Shown: positions 53,669 to 63,132 of the stretch, piece after piece
How the letters are laid out: the number at the start of each line of letters is the position of its first letter
Position numbering within the stretch: position 1 is the stretch's first letter
Assembly (NCBI GenBank): GCA_017398335.1
Contig: JAFQGK010000021.1
Location: 1-64,000 of the forward strand
Source of the DNA: Bacteroidales bacterium
GTDB taxonomy: Bacteria > Bacteroidota > Bacteroidia > Bacteroidales > UBA932
Reading direction: 5' to 3'
DNA length: 64,000 nt
Translations under genes and position numbers: made by a program
The notes under the pieces: model-generated
Seen by the model: only the letters and a program-made list of their open reading frames with translations
What the model was told of the DNA's origin: nothing
Database searches by the model: none

Positions 53669-55579
53669 ATGGCAGAGAGACTTACTATAATTGATTTCGT
53701 TGAAAAGTATGTAGCACAATTTGCGAAGAATCCCTTCATCTGGGAGAAGAATCTGAATGCGAACGTTTGGGAGCCTATATCCTATGAGGATACATTGAAA
53801 AAGGCTAAGCGTATAGCTGCCGGTCTGATGGCCTTGGGTGTCCAGAAAGGGGAGAAGGTGTCATATCTCAGCGAGGGACGCGATATGTGGATAATTGGTG
53901 AACTCGGTGTCCTGTATGCGGGTGCGGTCAATGTCCCTCTTTCCATAAAGTTGGAAGAATCCAATGACCTGGTGTTCAGAGTCAAGCACTCTGATTCGAA
54001 ATACGTCATCACATCAAAGTTCCAGCTCCCTAAGATAAGAAAGATACTTCCGGAGTGTCCTATGGTGGAGAAAATCATCATCTTTGATGAGATTGCGGAT
54101 CTTCAGGAAAACGAGATGTATATCGGGGATATCCTGAAGATGGGCGATGAGTTCCTTGCTGCAAATGAAGATCAGTTCATCAAGAGATACAGCTCGATAG
54201 GACCTGATGATTACGCCAACATCAGCTATACTTCGGGAACGACGGCAGATCCTAAGGGTATTCTTCTGACACACAGAAACTATACTGCAAATGTGGAGCA
54301 GGCCCATTCTGTGATCGGTGTGACTCCGGAGGACAAGATGCTCATAATCCTGCCTCTTGACCACTGTTTCGCTCACGTTGCAGGTTTCTATACAATGATG
54401 TCTTATGGAGCATCCCTCGGTATGGTTCCTTCAGGAAAGACCGGTAAGGAAGCTCTCAGAAACATTCCCGGCAGTATCAAGGAACTGAAGCCTAATGTAA
54501 TGCTTTCGGTTCCTACCTTAGCCAAGAGTTTCAAGAAGAATATCGAGACAACCATCAAGAAAAGTGGCCCGGCAGTAGAGAAACTCTATAATTTCGCTCT
54601 CAGGAATGCAATCGCATATAACAAGGAAGGCTATAACAAGGGAACAGAATTCGTGGATATCTTCCGTAAGCCTCTTATGGTGCTGTTCGACAGGATCATC
54701 TTCAGGAAGGTACGTGAGGGACTCGGCGGGCATATGAAGTTCTTTGTCGGCGGAGGTGCCTTGCTTGATATTGACCTCCAGAGATATTACTATGCTATCG
54801 GAATCCCTATGTATCAGGGATATGGCCTTTCAGAGGCAACGCCTATCATTTCAGCGAACTCTCCTGCAAAGCACATATTCGGATCTTCAGGAAAGGTTGT
54901 TTCGCCGATGGAGATAAAGATTCTTGATGCCGATGGCATAGAGCAGCCTTATGGTTCAAAGGGCGAAATCTGCATCAAGGGTGAGAATGTGATGGCCGGT
55001 TATTGGAAGAATCCGAAGGCGACAGCCGACACAGTAGTGGACGGATGGCTTCACACAGGTGATATGGGATATATGCGTGATGCAGAGATGCTGTATGTGG
55101 TAGGCCGCTTCAAGTCTCTGCTTATTTCGGCAGACGGAGAAAAATATTCACCGGAAGGAATTGAGGAAAATCTTGTCGAAAGCTCGAAGTACATTGACGG
55201 AGCGCTTCTGCACAACAGTCAGGATCCTTATACAATCGCTCTTGTAACTCCTAACAAGGAGGCCTTGAAAGCTTATGTGAAGGAACTTGGACTGGATCCG
55301 TCTTCTGATGAGGCTAAGATAAAGATGCTTGAGAAGATTCAGGAAGAGGTGAATATGTACAGGAAGGGTGGCAGATTGGCTGGTTCATTCCCGGAAAGAT
55401 GGCTCCCTGCTGCTGTATGCGTACTTCCTGAACCTTGGACGGAGCAGAATCATTTCCTCAACAGCTCGATGAAGGTGGTGCGAGGCAGAGTTGAGGAAGC
55501 ATATAAGGAGCATATGGAATACGCATATACACCGGAAGGAAAGAATATCATCAATAAGATGAACCTTGCTTCACTTTAA
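53669..55579 (+). CDS. long-chain acyl-CoA synthetase (AMP-binding)
   Basis: 636 residues. The AMP-binding P-loop-like motif is YTSGTTADPKG near 187. YGLSEATP and GWLHTGDMG with the hinge are present, and RFKSLLISADGEKYSPEGIEE belongs to the C-terminal lid. It activates fatty acids as acyl-CoA at the inner face of the membrane. The stop overlaps the queH start (TAATG), so the two are coupled although not functionally linked. Confidence 0.93.
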   Translation: MAERLTIIDFVEKYVAQFAKNPFIWEKNLNANVWEPISYEDTLKKAKRIAAGLMALGVQKGEKVSYLSEGRDMWIIGELGVLYAGAVNVPLSIKLEESNDLVFRVKHSDSKYVITSKFQLPKIRKILPECPMVEKIIIFDEIADLQENEMYIGDILKMGDEFLAANEDQFIKRYSSIGPDDYANISYTSGTTADPKGILLTHRNYTANVEQAHSVIGVTPEDKMLIILPLDHCFAHVAGFYTMMSYGASLGMVPSGKTGKEALRNIPGSIKELKPNVMLSVPTLAKSFKKNIETTIKKSGPAVEKLYNFALRNAIAYNKEGYNKGTEFVDIFRKPLMVLFDRIIFRKVREGLGGHMKFFVGGGALLDIDLQRYYYAIGIPMYQGYGLSEATPIISANSPAKHIFGSSGKVVSPMEIKILDADGIEQPYGSKGEICIKGENVMAGYWKNPKATADTVVDGWLHTGDMGYMRDAEMLYVVGRFKSLLISADGEKYSPEGIEENLVESSKYIDGALLHNSQDPYTIALVTPNKEALKAYVKELGLDPSSDEAKIKMLEKIQEEVNMYRKGGRLAGSFPERWLPAAVCVLPEPWTEQNHFLNSSMKVVRGRVEEAYKEHMEYAYTPEGKNIINKMNLASL

Positions 55580-56166
55580 TGAAGAAAAAAGCAGAGACAA
55601 TGGATATTCCTATGGAGCAGACTGAAGTTCTGCTCCATACTTGTTGTGCCCCGTGCTCCTCTGCAATAATAGAATATCTTTTGAAGAACGGCGTACGTCC
55701 GACCATATACTTCTGTAATCCTAATATTTATCCTTATGAGGAATATATGATCAGAAAGGAGGAATGCCGGAGATATGCGGAGGCTCTCGGACTTGACATA
55801 GTCGATGACGATTATGACCATGAGAACTGGCTCAAGGAAGTTGCCGGTCTTGAGAATGAGCCCGAAAGGGGAGGCCGCTGTCTCAAGTGCTTTAAGATCA
55901 GAATGTTGCGCACTGCGCGGTATGCCGAGGATAATGGTTTTCAACTTATTGCGACGACTCTGGCGTCCTCAAGATGGAAGTCTCTGGAGCAGATCAATGA
56001 AGCTGGAGAGTGGGCTTGTGCTCAGGTGCAGGGTGTGGTATGGTGGGACAGGAACTGGCGAAAAGGAGGACTTCAGGAACGTCGCCTGCAGATAATAAAG
56101 GAGTATGGCTTCTATAATCAACTGTACTGCGGATGTGAATTCAGTAATAAAACCAAGATACTATGA
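55579..56166 (+). CDS. queH: epoxyqueuosine reductase QueH
   Basis: 195 residues. LLHTCCAPCSS carries the adjacent cysteines near 22-26, RCLKCFKIRM gives a further CxxC near 98-101, and a late CGC is in LYCGCEFSN. These are the cluster and metal ligands of QueH (formerly DUF208), the non-cobalamin enzyme for the last step of queuosine synthesis. It is coupled to both neighbours by overlaps of 1 bp upstream and 4 bp downstream (ATGA). Confidence 0.93.
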   Translation: MKKKAETMDIPMEQTEVLLHTCCAPCSSAIIEYLLKNGVRPTIYFCNPNIYPYEEYMIRKEECRRYAEALGLDIVDDDYDHENWLKEVAGLENEPERGGRCLKCFKIRMLRTARYAEDNGFQLIATTLASSRWKSLEQINEAGEWACAQVQGVVWWDRNWRKGGLQERRLQIIKEYGFYNQLYCGCEFSNKTKIL

Positions 56167-57608
56167 AAAGAATGCTTGTATTGGCAGCGGGTCTGGCAAT
56201 GACACTGAACCTTGCTGCTCAGGACTACAGGTCCGAAAGACCTTCTGAAAAAAACCGACTCTTCACTTCTGAGGTCGTGGAATTGAAGATTCAGGATGTA
56301 AAGGCAATGCTGGTCAATCCTAAGATTGCCTGGATGTTTGAGAATTGTTATCCGAACACTCTCGATACTACCGTGCACTTTGACGAGGACGGTAACGGAG
56401 GAAGAGGAGATACATTCATCTATACAGGCGATATTCCCGCAATGTGGCTCAGGGATTCGGGAGCTCAGGTCTGGCCGTATGTGCGTTACACTGTTGCGGA
56501 TGCGAATCTCCGCAAGATGATCGCGGGAACAATCTTGCGTCAGTTCAAGCTTATATGTATAGATCCTTATGCCAATGCATTCAATGACGGTCCTACCAGT
56601 GAAGGTCATAAGGACGATAAGACCGGTGCCCGCAACAATCCTAACGTCTTCGAGCGTAAGTGGGAGATCGATTCGCATTGCTATCCGATCCGTCTGGCAT
56701 ATGAGTACTGGAAGACAACCGGAGACACATCAGTCTTTGGAGATGAGTGGCTCGATGCGATGGAACTGACACTGGAGGTGTTCAAGGAACAGCAGAGAAA
56801 GAAGGAGCATGGTGATTATATCTTCCTTAGAAAGACAGACCGTCAGCTTGATACAAAATGCTGTGTCGGTAAAGGTAATCCTGTCAAGCCATGCGGCCTT
56901 ATCGCTTCATCTTTCCGCCCGTCTGATGACGCTACGACATTCGAGTTTCTGATACCGTCCAACTTCTTTGCAGTGAAGTCTCTCCGTCAGGCAGCTGAGA
57001 TCCTTCTGACTGTGAATCAGCAGGTAAGGCTTGCCAAGGAATGCAACCAGCTTGCCGATGAGGTGGAAAAGGCTCTGAAGAAGCATGCTGTGGTAAAGCA
57101 TCCTAAGTTCGGAAAGATCTACGCATATGAGGTGGATGGCTTCGGCAACGCGTTGATGATGGATGATGCCAATATCCCAAGTCTCCTCTCTCTGCCATAT
57201 CTCGGTGCGGTAGAGGCAAACGATCCTATATATAAGAAGACCCGTAAGTTCGTTCTCAGCGAGTGGAATCCATATTTCTTCAAGGGAAAGGCAGGAGAAG
57301 GTATCGGTGGTCCGCATATCGGATATGATATGATCTGGCCGATGAGCATTATGATGAGGGCATTCACTTCTACAGATGACAAGGAAATCAAGAAGTGTGT
57401 CGAGATGCTCATGAATACCGATGCGGATACGGGATTCATGCACGAGTCTTTCCATAAGGACGATCCGGAGGATTTTACAAGAGAGTGGTTCGCATGGCAG
57501 AACTCACTTTTCGGAGAGCTTATAGTTCATCTTGTAGATAACGGAAAACTCGAACTTCTGAATTCCATCAAGGCTCCGAAGGTCAAGAAATCAGATAGAA
57601 AAAGGTAA
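56163..57608 (+). CDS. GH125 exo-alpha-1,6-mannosidase
   Basis: 481 residues with a Sec signal ([20 protein letters not shown]). Family marks are [81 protein letters not shown] and [22 protein letters not shown]125 enzymes are metal-independent inverting mannosidases acting on N-glycan or yeast mannan alpha-1,6 links. Secreted to the periplasm. It overlaps queH by 4 bp; no other mannan genes are nearby, so it appears as a solitary host-glycan enzyme. Confidence 0.93.
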   Translation: MKRMLVLAAGLAMTLNLAAQDYRSERPSEKNRLFTSEVVELKIQDVKAMLVNPKIAWMFENCYPNTLDTTVHFDEDGNGGRGDTFIYTGDIPAMWLRDSGAQVWPYVRYTVADANLRKMIAGTILRQFKLICIDPYANAFNDGPTSEGHKDDKTGARNNPNVFERKWEIDSHCYPIRLAYEYWKTTGDTSVFGDEWLDAMELTLEVFKEQQRKKEHGDYIFLRKTDRQLDTKCCVGKGNPVKPCGLIASSFRPSDDATTFEFLIPSNFFAVKSLRQAAEILLTVNQQVRLAKECNQLADEVEKALKKHAVVKHPKFGKIYAYEVDGFGNALMMDDANIPSLLSLPYLGAVEANDPIYKKTRKFVLSEWNPYFFKGKAGEGIGGPHIGYDMIWPMSIMMRAFTSTDDKEIKKCVEMLMNTDADTGFMHESFHKDDPEDFTREWFAWQNSLFGELIVHLVDNGKLELLNSIKAPKVKKSDRKR

Positions 57609-57646
57609 AACGCATTTGCAATAAACACAAAAAATGCTCATTTTTG

Positions 57647-57654
57647 TATACTTG
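57647..57654 (+). promoter_or_regulatory. possible -7 element for tatAC
   Basis: TATACTTG is a 7-of-8 match to TAnnTTTG, 13 bp before the tatA ATG at 57668. Confidence 0.35.
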
Positions 57655-57667
57655 TAAATTTAAGATT

Positions 57668-57889
57668 ATGAAGACTTTTTTGTTTTTAGGCAATATAGGT
57701 GCCGGTGAAATCATTATCGTGGCTTTGGTGATACTTCTCCTCTTTGGAGGAAAGAAGATCCCGGAACTGATGAAAGGCCTCGGTAAGGGTGTCAGAAGCT
57801 TCAAGGAAGGTATCAACGATATAGAGAAGGAAATCAATCAGGAACCTTCTCAGGCAAAGAAGAACGAAACCGCAGATTCAGAGGAGTAA
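57668..57889 (+). CDS. tatA: twin-arginine translocase subunit TatA
   Basis: 73 residues; the open frame begins at 57644, but the Met at 57668 fits the short TatA N-terminus and leaves room for the promoter. One membrane helix ([19 protein letters not shown]) is followed by [20 protein letters not shown], the classic amphipathic helix, and an acidic tail. No separate TatB is seen, so this looks like a minimal TatAC system. tatC starts 1 bp after the stop. Confidence 0.95.
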   Translation: MKTFLFLGNIGAGEIIIVALVILLLFGGKKIPELMKGLGKGVRSFKEGINDIEKEINQEPSQAKKNETADSEE

Positions 57890-57890
57890 G

Positions 57891-58697
57891 ATGGCGCAGG
57901 AGGTCAGAGATGATTCTTCATTGACTTTCTGGGAGCATCTTGAGGTTCTGAGATGGTCGATTTTCAGGATAGCGATTGTAGTCCTTGTGGCTATGATCGC
58001 CATCTTTATTGCTATGCCTCATATCTTTTCGACCTTTGTCCTGGGACCGACAACCTCCGAATTCTTCCTATACAGGTGGCTCAGTTCCCTTGGTTCGTTA
58101 CCTTTGATGCCGGATTTTTCAGCCGGAGACTTCAAGGTTGACATAATCAACATTAATGTTGCCTCCCAGTTCCTGACCCATATCAGCACTTCATTCTGGT
58201 TCGCTCTTATCGTGGCTTTTCCTTATCTTGTATTCGAGGTGTGGCGGTTTATCGCCCCAGCCTTGTACGAGAACGAAAAGGCTAGCGTAAGGACGGCATT
58301 TCTGTTCGGAACCTTCATGTTCTACTTGGGCTGTGCCGTGGGCTACAGCTTTGTCTTTCCGTTCACCTTCCGTTTCCTTGCCGAATATCAGATCAGTGCG
58401 GATGTCGTGAATCAGATCAACCTCAATTCCTACATGAGCACATTCATGGGAATGGTGTTCATAATGGGACTGGTCTTCGAACTGCCTCTTCTTGCATGGC
58501 TGCTGTCCAAGTTCGGTATCATCAACCGCTCTTTCCTCAGAAGGTACAGACGTCATGCCGTGGCTGTCCTGCTTGTTCTTGCAGCAGCCATAACTCCTAC
58601 AGGAGACCCTTTCACCTTGTCAATTGTCTTCCTGCCTCTCTACGCCCTCTACGAACTCTCCATCAGAGTCGTGCGTGAAGAGCAGCCGGTCGAATAA
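57891..58697 (+). CDS. tatC: twin-arginine translocase subunit TatC
   Basis: 268 residues with six membrane helices. The start LTFWEHLEVLRWSIFRI is the conserved N-terminal signal-peptide-binding region, and FPYLVFEVWRFIAPALYENEK is the first family signature. PTGDPFTLSIVFLPLYALYE is the last. With TatA it exports folded proteins. It is somewhat longer than the E. coli form because of a first periplasmic loop of about 60 residues (STFVLG to NVASQF), common in Bacteroidetes. Confidence 0.95.
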   Translation: MAQEVRDDSSLTFWEHLEVLRWSIFRIAIVVLVAMIAIFIAMPHIFSTFVLGPTTSEFFLYRWLSSLGSLPLMPDFSAGDFKVDIININVASQFLTHISTSFWFALIVAFPYLVFEVWRFIAPALYENEKASVRTAFLFGTFMFYLGCAVGYSFVFPFTFRFLAEYQISADVVNQINLNSYMSTFMGMVFIMGLVFELPLLAWLLSKFGIINRSFLRRYRRHAVAVLLVLAAAITPTGDPFTLSIVFLPLYALYELSIRVVREEQPVE

Positions 58698-58709
58698 ATA
58701 TAATATACT

Positions 58710-58770
58710 GATGGCCCGTCACTGAGTGAAGCATAAGCCTTCTTTACAGCTTCACAAGTGACGGGCCATC
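58710..58770. terminator. long two-part hairpin between tatC and the epimerase gene
   Basis: An outer 14-bp perfect stem (58710-58723 with 58757-58770) encloses an inner 7-bp stem GTGAAGC / GCTTCAC. It lies between convergent genes and probably ends transcription both ways, though no long T-run is present. Confidence 0.7.
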
Positions 58771-58790
58771 GGTGTGTCAAAGCCTGAACG

Positions 58791-59459
58791 CTATTTCGAA
58801 ATTGCGGCGCGGAGGAGAGGAATCGATTCGCTGAGAGTCATTCCCTTGCGGTAAACACCGGCTGTACCGCCTACGAATACGTTTGCACCCATACCGGCCA
58901 TAAGCTCTGCACGTTCGCAGCTTACACTGCCGTCAACGCTGATCAGCACATTCTCATAACCGTTTGAATCCAGCCATTTACGCATTTCGGCAACCTTGTC
59001 GAGGATGCCTTCCACGAGTTTCGCACCTGCAAATCCCGGATGTACAAGCATGAGAGTAACCATATCGCTATATGCCATATGCGGAGCAACCGAATCTACA
59101 GGAGTGTCCGGATTGACAACAACGCCGAACATGCCGCCCTTTGCGTGAACGTCGGCTGCAAATGCAGTAAAGTCCTTCTTGAGCTCTACATGGGTTGAAA
59201 TGATGTCGCCAGGGTTGATCTGAATCTTTGAGTATATGAACTCAGGGTCTTCGCACATAAGGTGGATGTCCAGCGGCATATTTGTAACGCGGTGCATTGC
59301 GTTCGGGAAATCCGGGCCGAATGTGAGGTTAGGCACAAAGTGGGCATCCATGATGTCGATATGAAGCCAGTCAATGCCGTTACGCTCCAATTCCTTGATG
59401 TCACGCTCCAGATTCATAAGATCCGAGCACATTACTGATACGGTAATCTTGTTAGCCAT
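58791..59459 (-). CDS. ribulose-phosphate 3-epimerase family protein
   Basis: 222 residues, a TIM barrel with HIDIMDAHFVPNLTFGPDF and DIHLM carrying the metal-binding His and Asp, and ISVDGS with the second catalytic Asp. The usual MSVNPGFGGQ and VDGGI patterns are altered here (LMLVHPGFAGA, VDGSVS). The phosphate-binding end is VGGTAGVYRKG. It may therefore be a paralogue such as an allulose-6-phosphate epimerase rather than the main pentose-phosphate Rpe. It follows the S41 protease by 12 bp and is probably co-transcribed. Confidence 0.85.
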   Translation of the reverse strand: MANKITVSVMCSDLMNLERDIKELERNGIDWLHIDIMDAHFVPNLTFGPDFPNAMHRVTNMPLDIHLMCEDPEFIYSKIQINPGDIISTHVELKKDFTAFAADVHAKGGMFGVVVNPDTPVDSVAPHMAYSDMVTLMLVHPGFAGAKLVEGILDKVAEMRKWLDSNGYENVLISVDGSVSCERAELMAGMGANVFVGGTAGVYRKGMTLSESIPLLRAAISK

Positions 59460-59471
59460 TTTATTGTTTGT

Positions 59472-61115
59472 TTATTTGTTAATACTGATCATTTTTGCCT
59501 TTAACGCTTTCTTGAGCTGCTCATCATATCTCAAGCGGACCTTGACTCCTGCCTCCTGGAACCAGTAACGGGTCGCGATTTCCTCCTCGATGAAAGGAAT
59601 GATCTCATCCTTCTTAAGTCTGATGAACCTCTCCTTGTCCATTTCTAGAGCCTTCTCCAGTGCTTTCAGCTCGTCAGCCATAGCTTCTGCAAGTCCGTCA
59701 TCTTCAAGCTCTTTCTTCATCTTGTCATAATAGGTCTTCGCACTGCTTCTGTAATCGAATTCCTGAGTCTTTGCGAACTTTATGAAGTCCTCGAAGTCTT
59801 CATCGCTGAAATGGAAATCATCCACCGCCGGAATGCTCGCGTGCCGTCTTGCAAAATCAATGGCATACTGGTCGATGACGCCTCCCAGAACGAGGGAGTA
59901 TACCAGTCTGCTGTATGACGGTACGGCTATCTCAACGTCAGGAGTGATTCCACCACCGTCCCTGACAACTCTGCCGCCGGCAGTCCTGAATTCCTTGGTA
60001 AGGGAGTCCGGAATATGTCCCACACTTCCGTCTTCATTCCTGTTGCTGTAGTCGATGGCCTGGACGCAACGGCCGCTTGGGGTGTAATATTTGGCCGTAG
60101 TGACCTTCATCTGGCCGTTGTACGGCAATGGCCTGATAGACTGGACCAATCCCTTGCCATAGCTCCTTTTGCCCATTATCGTGGCTCTGTCAAGATCCTG
60201 AAGAGCTCCGGCTACAATCTCCGAAGAAGATGCCGAACCGGAATCGATGAGGACGATTATCGGTATTTCTGTGTCTACAGGCTCTGTAGTTGTGCGGTAC
60301 TCACGTACCGAGTCCGGTGTGTTACCCTTGGAAGAAACTATAAGGGATCCTTTGGGCACAAAGAGGGATACTATATTTACAGCCTCACCCATCAGTCCTC
60401 CGCCGTTGCCCCTGAGATCAAGAACCAGACGCTTCATGCCTTTGTCTTTAAGATACTGGACCTTGTGCTTTATCTCGTTGGATACGTTTTCAGTGAATCC
60501 GCTCTGCAGAATGTATCCGGTAGTGTCGTCAAGCATGTCTGCATATTCAATGTCAGGAAAGTGAATTCGCTCACGTATTACTGGAATATCCAGAGTGTCC
60601 CCTGTGCGTACTTTCTTGACTTTGAATACTACAGTAGTGCCCGGCTTGCCCTTCATTCTTTCGCTGCTTTCCTTGCTTTCAAGCCCCTTTGTCGGCACTC
60701 CGTCAATCGCTATGATTTCATCTCCGCAGACCAGCCCGTATTTCTGAGCAGGGGAACCGGCATATGGTTCATTGATTATTACGTTCTCATCCTTTTTCTT
60801 ATGGATGATCGCTCCGATGCCGCCGTAAGTCTTGGACAGCATCATCTGAAGGTCTTCATTCTCTTCTTCCGGGATATAGATTGTGTATGGATCCAGCTCC
60901 TCAAGCATAGCATCTATTCCAGCTCTCATTATCCTGTTCACGGGAAGTGTATCTACATATGAGCGGTTGAGTTCTTTCACTATTCCATGATGAATCTCGG
61001 TCCATTGACCCAGCTTGAAACCTTTGGATTGAGCCAGGGTAGGCTGTGCGACAAACATTGCTGCAGCAGCAACTGCCATTATCACTATGTATCTGCTTAT
61101 TTTCATATCTTCCAT
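59472..61115 (-). CDS. S41 family C-terminal processing protease (CtpA-like)
   Basis: 547 residues with a Sec signal; an alternative start is the Met at 61106. After a helical cap (about 30-80), a PDZ domain (about 90-170, TYGGIGAII and GDEIIAIDGVP) leads into the S41 fold with RLVLDLRGNGGG. The nucleophile Ser lies in DSGSASSSEI and the general-base Lys in MGKRSYGKGLVQS. A C-terminal helical domain (about 400-547) is longer than in classic CtpA. It processes or degrades envelope proteins in the periplasm. A full -7 element sits 20 bp upstream. Confidence 0.94.
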   Translation of the reverse strand: MEDMKISRYIVIMAVAAAAMFVAQPTLAQSKGFKLGQWTEIHHGIVKELNRSYVDTLPVNRIMRAGIDAMLEELDPYTIYIPEEENEDLQMMLSKTYGGIGAIIHKKKDENVIINEPYAGSPAQKYGLVCGDEIIAIDGVPTKGLESKESSERMKGKPGTTVVFKVKKVRTGDTLDIPVIRERIHFPDIEYADMLDDTTGYILQSGFTENVSNEIKHKVQYLKDKGMKRLVLDLRGNGGGLMGEAVNIVSLFVPKGSLIVSSKGNTPDSVREYRTTTEPVDTEIPIIVLIDSGSASSSEIVAGALQDLDRATIMGKRSYGKGLVQSIRPLPYNGQMKVTTAKYYTPSGRCVQAIDYSNRNEDGSVGHIPDSLTKEFRTAGGRVVRDGGGITPDVEIAVPSYSRLVYSLVLGGVIDQYAIDFARRHASIPAVDDFHFSDEDFEDFIKFAKTQEFDYRSSAKTYYDKMKKELEDDGLAEAMADELKALEKALEMDKERFIRLKKDEIIPFIEEEIATRYWFQEAGVKVRLRYDEQLKKALKAKMISINK

Positions 61116-61135
61116 ATCTATGGTGAACCAAACTA

Positions 61136-61143
61136 CAAATTTA
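61136..61143 (-). promoter_or_regulatory. -7 element for the S41 protease-epimerase operon
   Basis: TAAATTTG on the minus strand is a full match, 20 bp upstream of the ATG at 61115. Confidence 0.55.
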
Positions 61144-61153
61144 GAAAATTTTA

Positions 61154-61161
61154 TACCTTTG
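61154..61161 (+). promoter_or_regulatory. -7 element for rdgB-recO
   Basis: TACCTTTG is a full match 32 bp before the ATG at 61194 and only 10 bp from the divergent protease -7 element. Confidence 0.6.
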
Positions 61162-61193
61162 CACCTGATTTAACAGGATAAAATAAGCAGTTT

Positions 61194-61826
61194 ATGAGAA
61201 AAATAGTATTTGCAACGGGCAACAGCGGCAAACTGCGTGAGGCTTCAGAAATTCTTGGTGAGGGCTTCCAGCTCGTTCCCCTTACTGAAATAGGTATAAC
61301 GGATGATATTCCGGAGACGGGCAAGACGCTGATGGCTAATTCATTGCAGAAGGCTCAGTTTGTTCTTGACCATTGCGGATGCGACTGTTTTGCAGACGAT
61401 ACAGGTCTTGAAGTAGATGCTCTTGGAGGAGCTCCGGGAGTATATACTGCACGTTATGCCGGTGACGACAAGGACTTCAATAAGAATATGGACAAAGTCC
61501 TTTATGAACTTGCAAGACTTGAGGGTGAGGCTTCCATGGCTTCTTCCTTGGGAGTCAGCATGAAACCATTCAGCAGAAGGGCACGATTCAAAAGTGTGAT
61601 CACTTTGATGATCGACGGAGAAAAGCATTTCTTTGAAGGGACGCTGGAAGGTGTGATCGCACGTGAAAAATCCGGGAACGGTGGCTTCGGCTACGATCCC
61701 ATATTCATTGCCGACGAATATCCCGGACAGACTCTGGCAGATATCAGCGAGGAACAGAAAAATGATATTTCCCATAGGGGAAAGGCCCTCAGGGCTATGG
61801 CAGAATGGCTTCAGAGCCGTAAATAG
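61194..61826 (+). CDS. rdgB: XTP/dITP diphosphatase (RdgB/HAM1)
   Basis: 210 residues with the N-terminal FATGNSGKLREA nucleotide motif, the central FADDTGLEVDALGGAPGVYTARY with the metal-binding acidic residues, and NGGFGYDPIF then SHRGKA at the C-terminal side. It removes non-canonical purine triphosphates from the nucleotide pool. It is cytosolic and of normal length. recO begins 2 bp after the stop. Confidence 0.96.
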   Translation: MRKIVFATGNSGKLREASEILGEGFQLVPLTEIGITDDIPETGKTLMANSLQKAQFVLDHCGCDCFADDTGLEVDALGGAPGVYTARYAGDDKDFNKNMDKVLYELARLEGEASMASSLGVSMKPFSRRARFKSVITLMIDGEKHFFEGTLEGVIAREKSGNGGFGYDPIFIADEYPGQTLADISEEQKNDISHRGKALRAMAEWLQSRK

Positions 61827-61828
61827 TT

Positions 61829-62479
61829 ATGACATCCAATACCTCCCTCATCGTTCTTCATACAACAAAGTTCGGCGAGAACTCGATGGTGATCCATACT
61901 CTCAGCAGGGAATATGGAAGGAGAGGATTTGTAGTGCGCAGCATGGGCAGGAAGACAGCTTCTCTGCTTTTGCCATTGAATATTCTGGAGGCTGTAGTTG
62001 TGGAATCTTCCAGAACGAATCTCTATACGGCACGTAATCTGATCGCTTCAGCGTCTTTGATGGGAATACGCAACAGTTTGTATAAGAATACAATGACGAT
62101 GTTTCTCAGCGAAGTCCTGTATAGAGTGGTAAAGGAAGGAGCAGCAGAACCGGGGCTATATGACTGGTGTGAGAAGCAGATCCATCTGCTGGATGCCATC
62201 GATACTGATTTCAGTAATTTCCATATACGTTTTCTTCTCGAACTTACCGTAGCTCTAGGTTTCAGTCCGAATGTGGAGGATCTGCGTCCTTTTGCAGGGG
62301 ACAATATGCCTGTCATAGAAAAATTAATGAGCACCTCCTTTGCGGAATCGATGCTCATACCATTGTCAGGTGTTCATAGAAATGAAATCTGTGAGAATGT
62401 CCTCCGGTATATCGAATACCATACGGAGTCCACTCTCACAGTAAATTCACTGAAAGTGCTTCGCGAACTTTTCGTCTGA
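61829..62479 (+). CDS. recO: DNA repair protein RecO
   Basis: 216 residues, slightly short of E. coli RecO (242). An N-terminal OB fold (SLIVLHTTKFGENSMVIHTLSREYG...RGFVVRS) is followed by a helical C-terminal domain (FLSEVLYRVVKEGAAEPGLYDW, FHIRFLLELTVALGF). Zinc cysteines are absent, as in many Bacteroidetes. It loads RecA with RecR. It sits 2 bp after rdgB; its stop codon abuts the stop codon of the convergent efp gene. Confidence 0.92.
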   Translation: MTSNTSLIVLHTTKFGENSMVIHTLSREYGRRGFVVRSMGRKTASLLLPLNILEAVVVESSRTNLYTARNLIASASLMGIRNSLYKNTMTMFLSEVLYRVVKEGAAEPGLYDWCEKQIHLLDAIDTDFSNFHIRFLLELTVALGFSPNVEDLRPFAGDNMPVIEKLMSTSFAESMLIPLSGVHRNEICENVLRYIEYHTESTLTVNSLKVLRELFV

Positions 62480-63046
62480 TTATTTCACACGCTCACCGTA
62501 TGAACGGTCAGTAGTGTTCACGCGGATCTTCTCTCCGATGTTGATGAAGAGAGGTGCCATGATGATGGCGCCGGTCTCGAGAGTAATCTCCTTCTGAGCA
62601 TTTGTAGACGCTGTGTCGCCCTTTACTGCAGGCTCTGTATAAGTAACCTCGAGCTCTACGTATGTAGGAAGCTCGCAAGTGAGGCAGCGCTCCTCGTCAG
62701 CGAGGAACATCATCTCAACGTGCTGTCCTTCCTTCATGAGGTCAGCGTTCTCAACGAGATCAGTGTCAAGGTGGATCTGCTCGTATGTCTCTTCATGCAT
62801 GAAGTTGAATCCGTCCTCGTCCTTGTAAAGAAACTGGTAAGGTCTTCTTTCTACGTTGATGGTCTCGATTTTTGCACCTGCTGTGAAGGTGTTTTCGAGG
62901 ATACGACCGTTCTCAAGGTTTCTGAGCTTGGTCTTTACGAATGCAGGACCCTTTCCTGGCTTAACGTGCTGGAACCATACGATCTGGCATGGCTTTCCGT
63001 TGAAGTCGAGGTAAAGTCCGTTTTTAAAATCAGCTGTTGTTGCCAT
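62480..63046 (-). CDS. efp: translation elongation factor P
   Basis: 188 residues, the standard three-domain EF-P length. The KOW-like N-terminal domain has KPGKGPAFVKTKLRN with the exposed Lys near 32 that is modified in many bacteria. The OB domains end in EKIRVNTTDRSYGERVK, typical of EF-P. It relieves ribosome stalling at polyproline. The first base of its stop complement directly follows the recO stop, so no terminator fits between them. Confidence 0.96.
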   Translation of the reverse strand: MATTADFKNGLYLDFNGKPCQIVWFQHVKPGKGPAFVKTKLRNLENGRILENTFTAGAKIETINVERRPYQFLYKDEDGFNFMHEETYEQIHLDTDLVENADLMKEGQHVEMMFLADEERCLTCELPTYVELEVTYTEPAVKGDTASTNAQKEITLETGAIIMAPLFINIGEKIRVNTTDRSYGERVK

Positions 63047-63097
63047 AAAGATATTGATGTTTATAGTTAATATTCAATGTTTTCCGAAAAGCGGCTG

Positions 63098-63105
63098 CAA
63101 AATTA
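63098..63105 (-). promoter_or_regulatory. -7 element for efp
   Basis: TAATTTTG on the minus strand is a full match 51 bp upstream of the efp start. Confidence 0.5.
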
Positions 63106-63132
63106 TAAAAATGTCTGTTCGTTACCAAATTT

